Source: Bradyrhizobium ontarionense
GTDB taxonomy: Bacteria; Pseudomonadota; Alphaproteobacteria; Rhizobiales; Xanthobacteraceae
DNA length: 64,000 nucleotides
Direction of reading: 5' to 3'
NCBI RefSeq assembly: GCF_021088345.1
Contig: NZ_CP088156.1
Coordinates: 4,588,001 to 4,652,000, forward strand
Shown here one piece after another: positions 28,685-37,536 of this stretch. Below the pieces are notes generated by a model that saw only the letters and a program-made list of their open reading frames with translations, ran no database searches and was not told the origin of the DNA. The position numbers and the translations under genes were made by a program. Every line of letters begins with the position of its first letter. The stretch's first letter is position 1.

Positions 28685-30102
28685 TCGAACTTCTTCGCCA
28701 GCCTTGCGCGGGTGATGTGGCCGATCTGGTCGATCGCGTTGACGATCTCGGTGTCCTGATCGTTGCTGATCCGCCGCTCCATCTCGGCAATGACGGAGGC
28801 GCGGTCGGCGTGCAGCGCCAGCGCCACGATCAGCGGCATGGTGAACTTGTCGCGATAGCGGCGGTTGATGTCGGAGACGCGCTCGAACTCGGCGCGCGTG
28901 AGCGAGGTGAAGCCGAGCCGGCCCTGCTCGCCGATGGAGTCATCGGTCATATCGCCCGCCAGCGCCTCGCGGCCCGCCAACTCCGGATGGGCGCGGATCA
29001 GCTTCAGCTTCTCGTCGCGGCTCATGGCGCGGACGACGTTCATCAGCGTGGAGTGCAGGGCATCGGCGGTATCGTCGAAGGCGGACAGGCCGGCGCGATA
29101 GGCGCGGTCGGCGATCTCCGGCGTGTGCTCGAAGATGTCGCCATAGCGCTCGACGAACAGCACGCGGGACATCTGCGACGGCCGCAACACCCCGGCCGGC
29201 GGATGCGTCCTGATCCAGTGCCGGGCGATGTCGAGCCGGGTCGCGACCCAGACCTTCTCATGCGCCATGATGTAATCGAGGAAGCGCGCGAGCGCCGCCG
29301 CGCGCCCGGGGCGGCCGACCAGACGGCAGTGCAGCCCGACCGATAGCATGCGCGGGCTCTCCGCGCCTTCGGCGTAGAGCGTGTCGAAGCTGTCCTTCAG
29401 ATAGGCGAAGAACTGGTCGCCGGAATTAAAGCCCTGCGGGGTCGCAAAGCGCATGTCGTTGGCGTCAAGCGTATAGGGCACGATCAGATGCGGGCCGTGT
29501 GGTCCCTCGATCCAATAGGGCAGCTCGTCGGCGTAGGAGTCGGCGCTGTAGACGAAGCCCTGCTCCTCCAGGACGATGTCGAGCGTGTTGGCCGAGGTGC
29601 GCCCCTGGTAGAAGCCGAGCGGTCGCTCGCCGGTCAACTCGGTATGGAGGCGGATCGCCTCTTCGATATGGGCGCGCTCGTCGGCCTCGGAGACATCGCG
29701 ATAGTCGATCCATTTCAGGCCGTGCGAGGCGATCTCCCAGGCCGCCTCCTTCATCGCGGCGACGGCCTCCGGATTGCGCGCCATCGCGGCGGCGATCGCG
29801 AACACCGTGACCGGCAGCTTGCGGGCGGTGAACAGGCGCCACAGACGCCAGAAGCCGGCGCGCGAACCGAATTCGTAGATCGACTCCATGTTCATGTGGC
29901 GCAGGCCCGGCCAGGGCTGGGCGCCGACGATCTCGGACAGGAACGCTTCGGAGGCGGCATCGCCATGGAGGATGTTGTTCTCGCCGCCCTCCTCGTAGTT
30001 GATCACGAACTGCACGGCGATGCGGGCGTCGCCGGGCCAGCCCGCATGCGGCGGGGTGCGGCCGTAGCCGACCATGTCGCGCGGATAGGGATCATTGGTC
30101 AT
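28675..30102 (-). CDS. puuE: Allantoinase (PuuE)-OHCU decarboxylase fusion
   Basis: The 475-residue two-domain enzyme has a PuuE-type allantoinase of the NodB/polysaccharide-deacetylase fold at residues 1-300 (YGRTPPHAGWPGDARIAVQF, FVINYEEGGENN). This domain opens (S)-allantoin to allantoate without the metal site of classical allantoinases. Residues of about 310-475 are a 2-oxo-4-hydroxy-4-carboxy-5-ureidoimidazoline decarboxylase (UraD): catalytic His326 in FEHTPEIA, HPELAG at 372-377, GEQGRLGF. Thus two consecutive steps of urate breakdown sit in one chain. The ATG at 30102 has GGGAG upstream; a TTG nine bases earlier is an alternative. It follows uraH by five bases. Confidence 0.92.
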   Translation of the reverse strand: MTNDPYPRDMVGYGRTPPHAGWPGDARIAVQFVINYEEGGENNILHGDAASEAFLSEIVGAQPWPGLRHMNMESIYEFGSRAGFWRLWRLFTARKLPVTVFAIAAAMARNPEAVAAMKEAAWEIASHGLKWIDYRDVSEADERAHIEEAIRLHTELTGERPLGFYQGRTSANTLDIVLEEQGFVYSADSYADELPYWIEGPHGPHLIVPYTLDANDMRFATPQGFNSGDQFFAYLKDSFDTLYAEGAESPRMLSVGLHCRLVGRPGRAAALARFLDYIMAHEKVWVATRLDIARHWIRTHPPAGVLRPSQMSRVLFVERYGDIFEHTPEIADRAYRAGLSAFDDTADALHSTLMNVVRAMSRDEKLKLIRAHPELAGREALAGDMTDDSIGEQGRLGFTSLTRAEFERVSDINRRYRDKFTMPLIVALALHADRASVIAEMERRISNDQDTEIVNAIDQIGHITRARLAKKFDQG

Positions 30103-30107
30103 CCGGC

Positions 30108-30464
30108 TCAACTCCCACGATAGGTCTGATAGCTCCAGGGGGTCGCGAGCAGCGGCACGTGATAGTGCGCGCCGGCGTCAGCGACCGCGAAACGGAGTGG
30201 GATCAGATCGAGAAACAGCGGATCTTCGGCGGCGAGGCCGTGCGCCTTGAAATAGGCCCCCATATGAAAGGTCAGCATGTAGGTGCCGGTCGTGAGTTCA
30301 TCCCCTGCCAGCATCGGCTGGTCGGTGCGCCCGTCGGCATTGGTCCGGACCTGCTTGACGCGACGCCAGGAGCCATCCGGCTCCAGGGCATCGAGATCGA
30401 TCGCGACGTCGGCGGCGGGCTTGCCCCTGACCGTGTCCAGAATATGCGTGCTCAGGCGGCCCAT
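30108..30464 (-). CDS. uraH: 5-hydroxyisourate hydrolase
   Basis: The 118-residue protein is a canonical HIUase, hydrolysing 5-hydroxyisourate to OHCU in the urate pathway. LSTHILDTVRGKPA carries the first catalytic His; NADGRTDQP carries the catalytic Arg; HYHVPLLATPWSY carries the second His; and the chain ends YRGS, the family signature. It is the first gene of a two-gene operon with the PuuE-UraD fusion, giving three successive steps after urate oxidase. No uricase gene lies in this window. The promoter region holds TTGTCTCCAAA (from 30480), also found near the LysR/MhqO promoter. Confidence 0.95.
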   Translation of the reverse strand: MGRLSTHILDTVRGKPAADVAIDLDALEPDGSWRRVKQVRTNADGRTDQPMLAGDELTTGTYMLTFHMGAYFKAHGLAAEDPLFLDLIPLRFAVADAGAHYHVPLLATPWSYQTYRGS

Positions 30465-30553
30465 CCGTCGTCCCTTCTGTTGTCTCCAAAGACTATCAGC
30501 GCCCGGTTAAAGGTTCGAGGCGATTTGCAGTTCACCAACCGCCTGCGGGATGG

Positions 30554-31447
30554 TCACTTCTCTCCTCTGCCGAAGCGCTCGACCAGGAAGTCGATGAACA
30601 GCCGCACCTTCACCGACAGGTGCCGCGTCGGCGGATAGATCGCATAGAGCGCCAGCGGCGGTGCCACGTAGTCGGAAAGGATCGCGGTCAGCGCGCCGCT
30701 GGCAAGCGCGTCCGCGGCGATGAAGCGCGGGATCAGCGCGATGCCCTGCCCCCGGATGGCGACGTCGCGCAGCACCTCGGCGTTGTTGACGCACAAGGTC
30801 CAGGCCGGCTGGATCCAATGATCGCCATCGCGGCCTGTGAGCTTCCACTGATTGCCGGTCAGCAGGAAGCCATAGGTGAGCGAGGTGTGGCGGCGCAGCT
30901 CCTCGGGGCTATCAGGCGTGCCGTGCCGCGCCAGATAGGCCGGCGCGGCGCAGATGACGCGCTCCACCGGCATGATCCGCCGCGCCACCAGGCTGGATGA
31001 TTCCAGCTCGGCGATCCGCAAGGTCACGTCGAAGCCGTCCTGGACCGGATCGAGCAGATCGTCGCTCAGCACGATCTGGAGCTGCAGCTCTGGATAGCCG
31101 ACCATGAAGTCGGCCACGACGGGCCCGAGCCGCATGGTGCCGAACGACATCGGTGCATTGACGCGGAGCAGCCCGCGCGGCGCGGCCTGCGACTGGCTGA
31201 CGGCTTGATCGGCGGCGTCGAGCTCCGCCAGGATGGAGACAGCGCGCTCGAAATAGCGCTGGCCGGTCTCGGTCGGGCTGGCGTGACGGGTGGTGCGGAC
31301 GATCAGCTGCACGCCGAGGCTCTGCTCCAGCTCGCCGATATATTTCGAGATCGCCGAGCGGGACAGCCGCAGCTGGCGGCCGGCCTCGGCGAAACTGCCG
31401 CTCTCGACCACCTTCACGAAGGCGCGCAGGCTGCTGAGCTTGTCCAT
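30554..31447 (-). CDS. LysR-family transcriptional regulator
   Basis: The 297-residue LTTR has an N-terminal winged helix (LRAFVKVVESGSFAEAGRQL, SRSAISKYIGELEQSLG) and a periplasmic-binding-like effector domain from about residue 90 (RGLLRVNAP, GFDVTLRI). It is closest in style to the AaeR/DsdC-like group regulating divergent enzymes. It is divergent from the ring-cleaving dioxygenase gene, with a T-N11-A box between them, so it probably controls that gene pair. It might also affect uraH-puuE downstream, which lies on the same strand 89 bases away. Confidence 0.92.
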   Translation of the reverse strand: MDKLSSLRAFVKVVESGSFAEAGRQLRLSRSAISKYIGELEQSLGVQLIVRTTRHASPTETGQRYFERAVSILAELDAADQAVSQSQAAPRGLLRVNAPMSFGTMRLGPVVADFMVGYPELQLQIVLSDDLLDPVQDGFDVTLRIAELESSSLVARRIMPVERVICAAPAYLARHGTPDSPEELRRHTSLTYGFLLTGNQWKLTGRDGDHWIQPAWTLCVNNAEVLRDVAIRGQGIALIPRFIAADALASGALTAILSDYVAPPLALYAIYPPTRHLSVKVRLFIDFLVERFGRGEK

Positions 31448-31464
31448 CGGTCCCGGGCCGCCAT

Positions 31465-31483
31465 TGTCGCCAAATTGTAGACA
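31465..31483. promoter_or_regulatory. LysR-type T-N11-A box
   Basis: TGTC-N11-GACA forms the interrupted dyad typical of LysR binding sites, 18 bases upstream of the LysR start and about 100 bases upstream of the dioxygenase start. A related half-site, ATTGTCTCCAAAT, lies at 31504-31516, near-identical to ATTGTCGCCAAAT at 31463-31475. Activation of the dioxygenase/hydrolase pair by this regulator is inferred. Confidence 0.5.
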
Positions 31484-31584
31484 GAGACGTCACAAAAGCA
31501 CGGATTGTCTCCAAATCAAAGCCGACCAATATTGCGCAACAGGAATTCAACGGCCCCGCGGGGCCTTATCGACAGGAGACCCAC

Positions 31585-32523
31585 ATGCCCGGACTGCACC
31601 ACGTGACCGCGATTGCCGGCGATCCGATCCGCAATTTCGGCTTCTACACCCGCGACCTCGGCCTGCGCTTCGTCAAGAAGACGGTCAATTTCGACGATCC
31701 CGGCACTTACCATTTCTACTACGGCGACGAGACCGGCCGCCCCGGCACCATCCTGACCTTCTTCCCCTGGGCCGGCGTGCGGCCGGGCCGCCGCGGTGTC
31801 GGCGAGACCCACCAGACCGCGTTCCGGGTGCCGCAGCGCTCGCTCGGCTACTGGACGCAGCGCCTCACCGAGAAGGGCATCGCCTATGAGGCGCTCGAGA
31901 AGCGCTTCGGCGAATCCGTGCTGCCGTTCACCGATCCCGACGGGATGGCGCTAGCGCTGGTCGGCGTTCCCGGCGCGGAGAACGAGCCCGGCTTCAGCAA
32001 TGGCGACATCCCGGCCGAGCACGCGATCCGCGGCTTTCATGGTGTCACCCTGCTGCTCGACTCTGCTGAGAAGACCGCCGCTGTTCTCACCGACGTGTTC
32101 GGCTTTGCGGAGACGGGACGCGAAGGCTCGGTGATCCGTTTCAAGGCGCCAGGCGATGCGCAAGGTAGCGTCGTCGACATCTACGAGGCCAAGGGCTTTC
32201 TGCGCGGCGCGCAGGGCGCGGGCTCGGTGCATCACATCGCCTTCCGCGCGGCCGACGACGCCGCACAGGGCGTCATGGCGCAGCGGCTGGTCGATCGCCA
32301 CGGCCTGCATCCGACCGAGCAGAAGGACCGCAACTACTTCCGCTCGATCTACTTCCGCGAACCGGGCGGCGTGCTGTTCGAGATCGCAACCGACATTCCG
32401 GGCTTTGCGGTCGACGAGCCGGTCGCCGAGCTCGGACAGAATCTGAAGCTGCCCGCCTTCCTCGAATCGCACCGCAAGCAGATCGAGGGCGTGCTGCCCA
32501 ACCTTGAGGAGGTCGCATCGTGA
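31585..32523 (+). CDS. MhqO-like ring-cleaving dioxygenase (VOC fold)
   Basis: The 312-residue protein has two VOC modules: LHHVTAIAGD at residue 4, and RGFHGVTLLLDS then SVHHIAFRAAD in the second half, with a Glu ligand in GGVLFEIATD. These correspond to Fe(II) ligands of hydroquinone dioxygenases such as MhqO/LinE. It probably cleaves (methyl)hydroquinones or similar aromatics. CAGGAG lies upstream of the ATG. The stop overlaps the following carboxylesterase gene by GTGA, repeating the mhqO-mhqD pairing known from quinone detoxification operons. Confidence 0.9.
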   Translation: MPGLHHVTAIAGDPIRNFGFYTRDLGLRFVKKTVNFDDPGTYHFYYGDETGRPGTILTFFPWAGVRPGRRGVGETHQTAFRVPQRSLGYWTQRLTEKGIAYEALEKRFGESVLPFTDPDGMALALVGVPGAENEPGFSNGDIPAEHAIRGFHGVTLLLDSAEKTAAVLTDVFGFAETGREGSVIRFKAPGDAQGSVVDIYEAKGFLRGAQGAGSVHHIAFRAADDAAQGVMAQRLVDRHGLHPTEQKDRNYFRSIYFREPGGVLFEIATDIPGFAVDEPVAELGQNLKLPAFLESHRKQIEGVLPNLEEVAS

Positions 32524-33152
32524 CCGACACACTGTCCTTCACCCACCGCTTCCAGCCCGGAAGCACCTCGGGAGCAGCCCCGCTGCTGCTCCTCCACGGC
32601 ACCGGCGGCGATGAGAGCGACCTGCTGCCGCTCGGCGCCACGTTGTCGCCCGGCGCGGCGCTGCTGTCGCCGCGCGGGCAGGTGCTGGAACATGGCATGC
32701 CGCGGTTCTTCCGCCGCCTGGCGGAAGGCGTGTTCGACGAGGACGATGTGCGCCGGCGCGCGCTGGAGCTCGGCGCCTTCGTAAGCCAAGCGCGGCAGCG
32801 CTACGGCATCGCGGCGCCGGTCGCGGTCGGCTATTCCAACGGCGCCAACATCGCAGCCGCGCTGCTGCTGTTACAGCCGGAGGTGCTGGCTGGTGCCGTG
32901 CTGTTCCGCGCCATGGTGCCGCTGTCGCAAACGCCGGTCGCCCAGCTTAAGCGCAAGCCCGTGCTCATGCTGTCGGGACTGGCGGATCCGATCGTGCCAG
33001 CCAGCAAGTCGGCGAAACTCTGCAGCGAGCTGTCGAACGCCGGCGCCGACGTGACCCACACGACCTTGCCGGCAGGGCATCAGCTGTCGCAGGCGGACAT
33101 CGCGCTCGCACGCGACTGGGTCGCCGGCCTGCCGCAGGCCATCGCCGCCTGA
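32520..33152 (+). CDS. MhqD-like carboxylesterase/phospholipase (alpha/beta hydrolase)
   Basis: The 210-residue alpha/beta hydrolase has the oxyanion-hole segment LLHGTGGDESDLL, nucleophile elbow GYSNGANIA, Asp in SGLADPIV and His in PAGHQLS, the layout of MhqD/YodD and carboxylesterase-2 enzymes. The GTG start overlaps the dioxygenase stop by four bases. It probably hydrolyses the ring-cleavage product or a quinone conjugate (by analogy with mhqNOD). Confidence 0.9.
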   Translation: MTDTLSFTHRFQPGSTSGAAPLLLLHGTGGDESDLLPLGATLSPGAALLSPRGQVLEHGMPRFFRRLAEGVFDEDDVRRRALELGAFVSQARQRYGIAAPVAVGYSNGANIAAALLLLQPEVLAGAVLFRAMVPLSQTPVAQLKRKPVLMLSGLADPIVPASKSAKLCSELSNAGADVTHTTLPAGHQLSQADIALARDWVAGLPQAIAA

Positions 33153-33271
33153 ACGGCATCGGTGCTTGCAGGCTCGACCGCTCCTGATCGAGAATGCTCT
33201 TTCATCGGCGCCGGCATCGGACCGCTTAAGCGGCTCCGATGCCGGCCGAAAGATGGAAAGGGATCTGCAGG

Positions 33272-34477
33272 ATGGCCGTCGACAAGCTGTTCATCAATGC
33301 GCGGCTCGACCGCGACGTGCGCCATGCGATCGCGGTCGACAATGGCCGCATCAGCGGTCTGCTCGCCGAGACCGAGCGGCCGGAGGCGCGCGAGGTGATT
33401 GATCTCGAAGGCGCGCTGGTGGTTCCCGGCTTCGTCGAGGGCCACATCCATCTCGACACCAGCTTCTATGGTGATGCCTGGAAGCCGCATAGGCCCTGCA
33501 CCAACGGCTTCGACGTGCATGAGCGCGTCACGTTCCAGGCCCAGAACATGGCAGCGGCGGCACCGATGGACGTCCGCGCCCGCAACCAGCTCGATCTCTG
33601 CATCGCCCACGGCACCACGCGGATGCGCAGCCACGTGATGGTCGACGGCTCGGTCGGCCTCAAATCGCTGGAGACGATCCTGCGGGTGCGTGACGAATAT
33701 CGCGATCGCATCGAGATCCAGCTCGTCGCGTTTCCGCAGAGCGGCATCCTCAAGAGTCCGGGCACGCCAGAGCTGCTCGACGAGGCGATCAAGCTCGGCG
33801 CCAATCTGGTCGGCGGGCTTGATCCCGCGAGCTTCGACCGCGACGTCGAGAAGCATCTCGATGTCGTGTTCGGCACAGCCCACAGGCATGGCGTCGATGT
33901 CGACATCCATCTGCACGACGCGAGCATGCTCGGCCTGTTCGAATTGGAGCAGATCGCGGCCCGCACGCGCGCGCTCGGCATGCAGGGCCATGTCGCGGTC
34001 AGCCACGCCTATGCGCTCGGCGATCTGCCGCCGGACGCGCTGAAGAAGGTCGCCGAAGTGCTCGCGACATCCGGCGTCGCCATCATGACCAATGCGCCGG
34101 GCGCGCGGCCCTTCCCGCCCGTCGCCCTGCTCCGCGCCGCCGGCGTCACCGTGTTCAGCGGCAACGACAACATCCGCGATTCCTGGTGGCCTTATGGCGA
34201 CGGCGACCTGTTGAACCGCGCCATGATGATCGGCTACCGCTCCGGCTTCTACATCGATGATGAGTTGCGTGTCGCCTTTGACCTCGTGACCGATGCCGGC
34301 GCCAAGGCGTTGCGTCTCGCGGGCTACGGCCTGCGCGTCGGCGCTCACGCTGATTTCGTCACTCTCAGCGCCGAGCATATCCCCGAGGCGGTGGTCGCCG
34401 TGCCCCGGGGGCGCTCCGTGTACAAGGACGGCCGCCTCGTTGCACGTGACGGACGCGTCACCAGGCCGAGCCGTTGA
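33272..34477 (+). CDS. CodA/AtzC-like metal-dependent amidohydrolase
   Basis: The 401-residue amidohydrolase has a beta-sandwich N-terminus and a TIM barrel. Metal ligands are His-x-His in GHIHLD, His in HLHDAS, His in AVSHAYALG, and Asp in GNDNIRDSWWP. This arrangement matches cytosine deaminase and N-isopropylammelide hydrolase (AtzC). The usual Glu-Lys signatures of urease-type amidohydrolases are absent. It probably deaminates or hydrolyses an N-heterocycle. The ATG at 33272 is chosen over an upstream start for its GGATCTGCAGG leader. It stands alone, 119 bases after the hydrolase gene, at the end of the nitrogen-compound region. Confidence 0.9.
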   Translation: MAVDKLFINARLDRDVRHAIAVDNGRISGLLAETERPEAREVIDLEGALVVPGFVEGHIHLDTSFYGDAWKPHRPCTNGFDVHERVTFQAQNMAAAAPMDVRARNQLDLCIAHGTTRMRSHVMVDGSVGLKSLETILRVRDEYRDRIEIQLVAFPQSGILKSPGTPELLDEAIKLGANLVGGLDPASFDRDVEKHLDVVFGTAHRHGVDVDIHLHDASMLGLFELEQIAARTRALGMQGHVAVSHAYALGDLPPDALKKVAEVLATSGVAIMTNAPGARPFPPVALLRAAGVTVFSGNDNIRDSWWPYGDGDLLNRAMMIGYRSGFYIDDELRVAFDLVTDAGAKALRLAGYGLRVGAHADFVTLSAEHIPEAVVAVPRGRSVYKDGRLVARDGRVTRPSR

Positions 34478-34484
34478 GCCGGCT

Positions 34485-35717
34485 TCACTGCGCCGGCTCG
34501 ACCGGCGCCTGCGCGCGCGGCGGCTCGGCGCGCGAGACGGTTGCGGCCGCGATCCATTGCGTGACCGCCGACAGCTGCCCGCCGGATTCCCGATAGGCCT
34601 GCAGCTGATAGTCCGCCGAGCTGCCGAACTGCATGATGGTGCGGCAGCGCTCGACCTCGGCGAGACAGCCGAGGGCCTCGGCATGCGGCGCCACGTCGGC
34701 AATCATCCGGTTCAGGATCTCCTGGCCGGTGACGGGACCGTCCTCGGTGACGAAGATGCAGTCGGTGCCATAGCGTTGTGCCCGCCATTTGTTCTCGACC
34801 GCGATCGCGCGCTCGACGTTGCCGACGGCCTCGGCGAGAGCAGGGTTGAGATAGAGGTAACGGGCGAGCGCGCGATAGAGCGAGGCGATGGCCACCGCAT
34901 CATCCACCGCGGTGCAGACGTCGGGTGCACGCAATTCCAAGGTCGGATGGCGCAGCGAGGGCCGCATCGCCCACCAGACATGGCTCTCGTTTGGCATCGC
35001 GCCCGATTTCGTCAGCGCCGCGACGTAACGGTCGAATTGCTGCTTGGACGTGAACAGCTCGGGCAGGCCGGTGCGCGGCAGCTCGTCATAGGCGGCGAGC
35101 CGGTAGCCCTTCAGCCCCGTCTCGCGCGAATTCCAGAACGGTGAGGAGGCCGACAGCGCGACGAACACCGGAATATAAGGAATCATCGCCCGCATCACGA
35201 CGAAGCGCAGCTCGGGATCCGGCAACTGGACATGCACGTGCATGCCGCACAGCATGTTGCGCTGGCCGACGATGCGCAGATCCTCCATCATTTCGGCGTA
35301 GCGCGGCTTCGGGCTCGGCTGCGAGCTGCGCCACATCGCGGTCGGATGCGTCGAACAGGCCAGGATCGTCAGGCCGTATTGGCTCGCGACGCTGGCGACC
35401 TCGCGGCGCAGGAATTTCAGTTCCTCGCGCGCATCGCCGACGTCGACATGGACGTTGGTCGCGACCTCGAGCTGCGCCTGCAGCATCTCGCGCATCGCCT
35501 GTCCACCGGTCGACCAGTTGGCGGCCTCGAACAGATCGTCCGGCGTCCGGATCGCGACATCCAGCGTCTGCGCATCGACCAGGAAGTATTCCTCCTCGAT
35601 GCCGAAGGAATATTCGGTGACTTCCTCGCCGCCGGAGGCGGAACGGATCACCAGGCGACGTTCATCGTCGCTCAAGCCCAGTCGCAGCTTTTCGAGTATT
35701 CTCGGATCCAAACCCAT
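34485..35717 (-). CDS. GCS2-family carboxylate-amine ligase (YbdK-like)
   Basis: The 410-residue ATP-dependent ligase is of the glutamate-cysteine ligase type-2 superfamily. FGIEEEYFLVD at about residue 38 is the metal/ATP segment; HPTAMW, MHVHVQLPD and RPSLRHPTLELRAPDVCT are typical of YbdK/EgtA-like enzymes. It joins an amine to a carboxylate, often the gamma-carboxyl of Glu, through an acyl phosphate. It is the third gene of a tight operon (gaps of 21 and 25 bases) with two glutamine-amidotransferase-type enzymes, which suggests a small-peptide pathway. Confidence 0.92.
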   Translation of the reverse strand: MGLDPRILEKLRLGLSDDERRLVIRSASGGEEVTEYSFGIEEEYFLVDAQTLDVAIRTPDDLFEAANWSTGGQAMREMLQAQLEVATNVHVDVGDAREELKFLRREVASVASQYGLTILACSTHPTAMWRSSQPSPKPRYAEMMEDLRIVGQRNMLCGMHVHVQLPDPELRFVVMRAMIPYIPVFVALSASSPFWNSRETGLKGYRLAAYDELPRTGLPELFTSKQQFDRYVAALTKSGAMPNESHVWWAMRPSLRHPTLELRAPDVCTAVDDAVAIASLYRALARYLYLNPALAEAVGNVERAIAVENKWRAQRYGTDCIFVTEDGPVTGQEILNRMIADVAPHAEALGCLAEVERCRTIMQFGSSADYQLQAYRESGGQLSAVTQWIAAATVSRAEPPRAQAPVEPAQ

Positions 35718-35738
35718 CTCGGCAATCCCTGTCCGTTG

Positions 35739-37511
35739 TCAAATTCCGTGGGTCTGCAGCCAGGCTTCCAGCAGGGCCGCCTGCCACAGCCGCGAATGCC
35801 CCTTCGGGCTCATCTCGGCTTCAGGGTTCTGCAGCATGTGGTCGACGAAATCGCGCTGGTAGAGCCCGCGGGCGCGCGCCTTGTCGTCATTCAGCACGTC
35901 ACGCACGTAGTCGAGAAACGGCCCGCGCAGATAGCGCAGCGACGGCACCGGGAAGTAGCCCTTCGGGCGGTCGATCACCTCCGCCGGAACGCAGCGCCGC
36001 GCCGCCTCTTTCAGGATGTACTTGCCGCCGCTCTTCACCTTCAGCTCGGCCGGCATCCGCGCAGCAAGCTCCACCACCTCGTGATCGAGAAACGGCACGC
36101 GGGCTTCCAGCCCGAACGCCATGGTCATGTTGTCGACCCGCTTCACGGGATCGTCGACCATCATGATCTCGGTGTCGATCTGCAGCACCTTGTCGACGGC
36201 CGATGCACCACCGTGATCTCCGAAGAAGCGCTCCACGAATGCAAGACTCATGTCGTCGTCAAGCAGCTCCGGGGCAAGCAGCCGTTGCAGATCCGTATGC
36301 GTCCAGTCGAAATAGGCGCTTTGATACTGATGGACCGGATCGTTGGCCGAGAGAAAGCCGGGATACCAGCTGTAGCCGCCGAATACTTCATCGGCGCCCT
36401 GGCCGCTTTGCACCACCTTGACGCGCTTGGCCACCTCCGCGGACAGGAGATGGAAGGCGACGGCGTCATGGCTGACCATCGGCTCCGACATCGCACCGAT
36501 GGCATGGGGCAACGCCTCGAGCGCGCGGTCACCGCCGATCCTGATCTGCTCGTGGTTCGTGCCGAACGTTCGCGCAATGATGTCCGAGTAGCGGAACTCG
36601 TCGCCGCTGTGCTCGCCGACAGCGTCGAATCCAATCGAGAAGGTGCGGATGTCATCGTGGCCGAGCTTCGACAGCAGCGCGACCAGCAGCGACGAATCCA
36701 GGCCGCCTGACAGCAGCACACCCACAGGCACGTCGGCGACCCGACGGCGGTCGACGGCTGCCGTCATCGCGTCGAGCAGCGCGTCCGACCATTCCTCCTG
36801 GCTCATGGCGCGATCGGTCGGACGCTGCTCGCCGACAGAGACTTGCCAGTATCGTTCGCGGTCCTGCGTCCCATCTGGCTCGATCGTCAACAGCGTCGCG
36901 GGGGCGAGCTTCTTCACGCCATTGAGGATCGTCCGCGGCGCCGGCACAGCCGCGTGAAAGCTGAAGAAGTGGTGCAGCGCGCTGCGGTCGAGCGATGTAT
37001 CGACGTCGCCACCCGCAAGCAGCGCGGGGAGAGACGAAGCGAAGCGGAAGAAGCCGGGACCGTCGGTATAGTACAACGGCTTGATGCCGAGCCGGTCGCG
37101 CGCCAGCACGACGCGCCCGCTGTCGCGCTCCCATAGCGCGAATGCGAACATGCCCTTGAAGCGCTGCACGCAAGCCTTGCCCCAGGCATGGTAGGCCTTG
37201 AGGATGACCTCGGTGTCGCCATCGGAGAAGAAGCGATAGCCTTTCGCCTGCAGCTCAGACCGCAACTCGCGGAAATTATAGATGCAGCCATTGAACGCGA
37301 TGCCGAGGCCGAGCGCCGCGTCGATCATCGGCTGCTGCGCGGCGGCCGAGAGATCGAGAATGCTCAGGCGACGATGGCCGAGCGCGATCCCGCCTTGCAC
37401 CTGCAGACCGGCCGCATCGGGGCCGCGCGCCTGCATTGCATCGTTGATGCGACCGAGCGCGGAAAGCGAGGGCCGGCGGGAATAGCTGACTTCACCACAA
37501 ATGCCGCACAT
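35739..37511 (-). CDS. asnO: NAGGN-type asparagine-synthetase-like amidotransferase
   Basis: The 590-residue protein has an N-terminal Ntn-glutaminase domain (Cys2 in MCGICGE, RGPDAAG, GHRRLSILD) and a C-terminal asparagine-synthetase ATP-pyrophosphatase domain with SGGLDSS at 268-274. Features match N-acetylglutaminylglutamine amidotransferase (AsnO) rather than AsnB: FNGCIYNFRELR, RFASSLPALLAGGDV, AMSEPMVSHDAVAFHLLS, VVQSGQGADEVFGGY. AsnO amidates N-acetylglutaminylglutamine to NAGGN, an osmoprotectant. Its usual partner, the Ngg synthetase (acetyltransferase/ATP-grasp), is not adjacent; a GCS2 ligase is. Confidence 0.88.
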   Translation of the reverse strand: MCGICGEVSYSRRPSLSALGRINDAMQARGPDAAGLQVQGGIALGHRRLSILDLSAAAQQPMIDAALGLGIAFNGCIYNFRELRSELQAKGYRFFSDGDTEVILKAYHAWGKACVQRFKGMFAFALWERDSGRVVLARDRLGIKPLYYTDGPGFFRFASSLPALLAGGDVDTSLDRSALHHFFSFHAAVPAPRTILNGVKKLAPATLLTIEPDGTQDRERYWQVSVGEQRPTDRAMSQEEWSDALLDAMTAAVDRRRVADVPVGVLLSGGLDSSLLVALLSKLGHDDIRTFSIGFDAVGEHSGDEFRYSDIIARTFGTNHEQIRIGGDRALEALPHAIGAMSEPMVSHDAVAFHLLSAEVAKRVKVVQSGQGADEVFGGYSWYPGFLSANDPVHQYQSAYFDWTHTDLQRLLAPELLDDDMSLAFVERFFGDHGGASAVDKVLQIDTEIMMVDDPVKRVDNMTMAFGLEARVPFLDHEVVELAARMPAELKVKSGGKYILKEAARRCVPAEVIDRPKGYFPVPSLRYLRGPFLDYVRDVLNDDKARARGLYQRDFVDHMLQNPEAEMSPKGHSRLWQAALLEAWLQTHGI

Positions 37512-37536
37512 CGCGGGTCATCCAATTCCTGTTGTT

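Noticed and set aside
33080..34702. 540-codon minus-strand open frame
   Set aside because: Antisense to the CodA/AtzC-like amidohydrolase whose metal ligands are clearly plus-strand.
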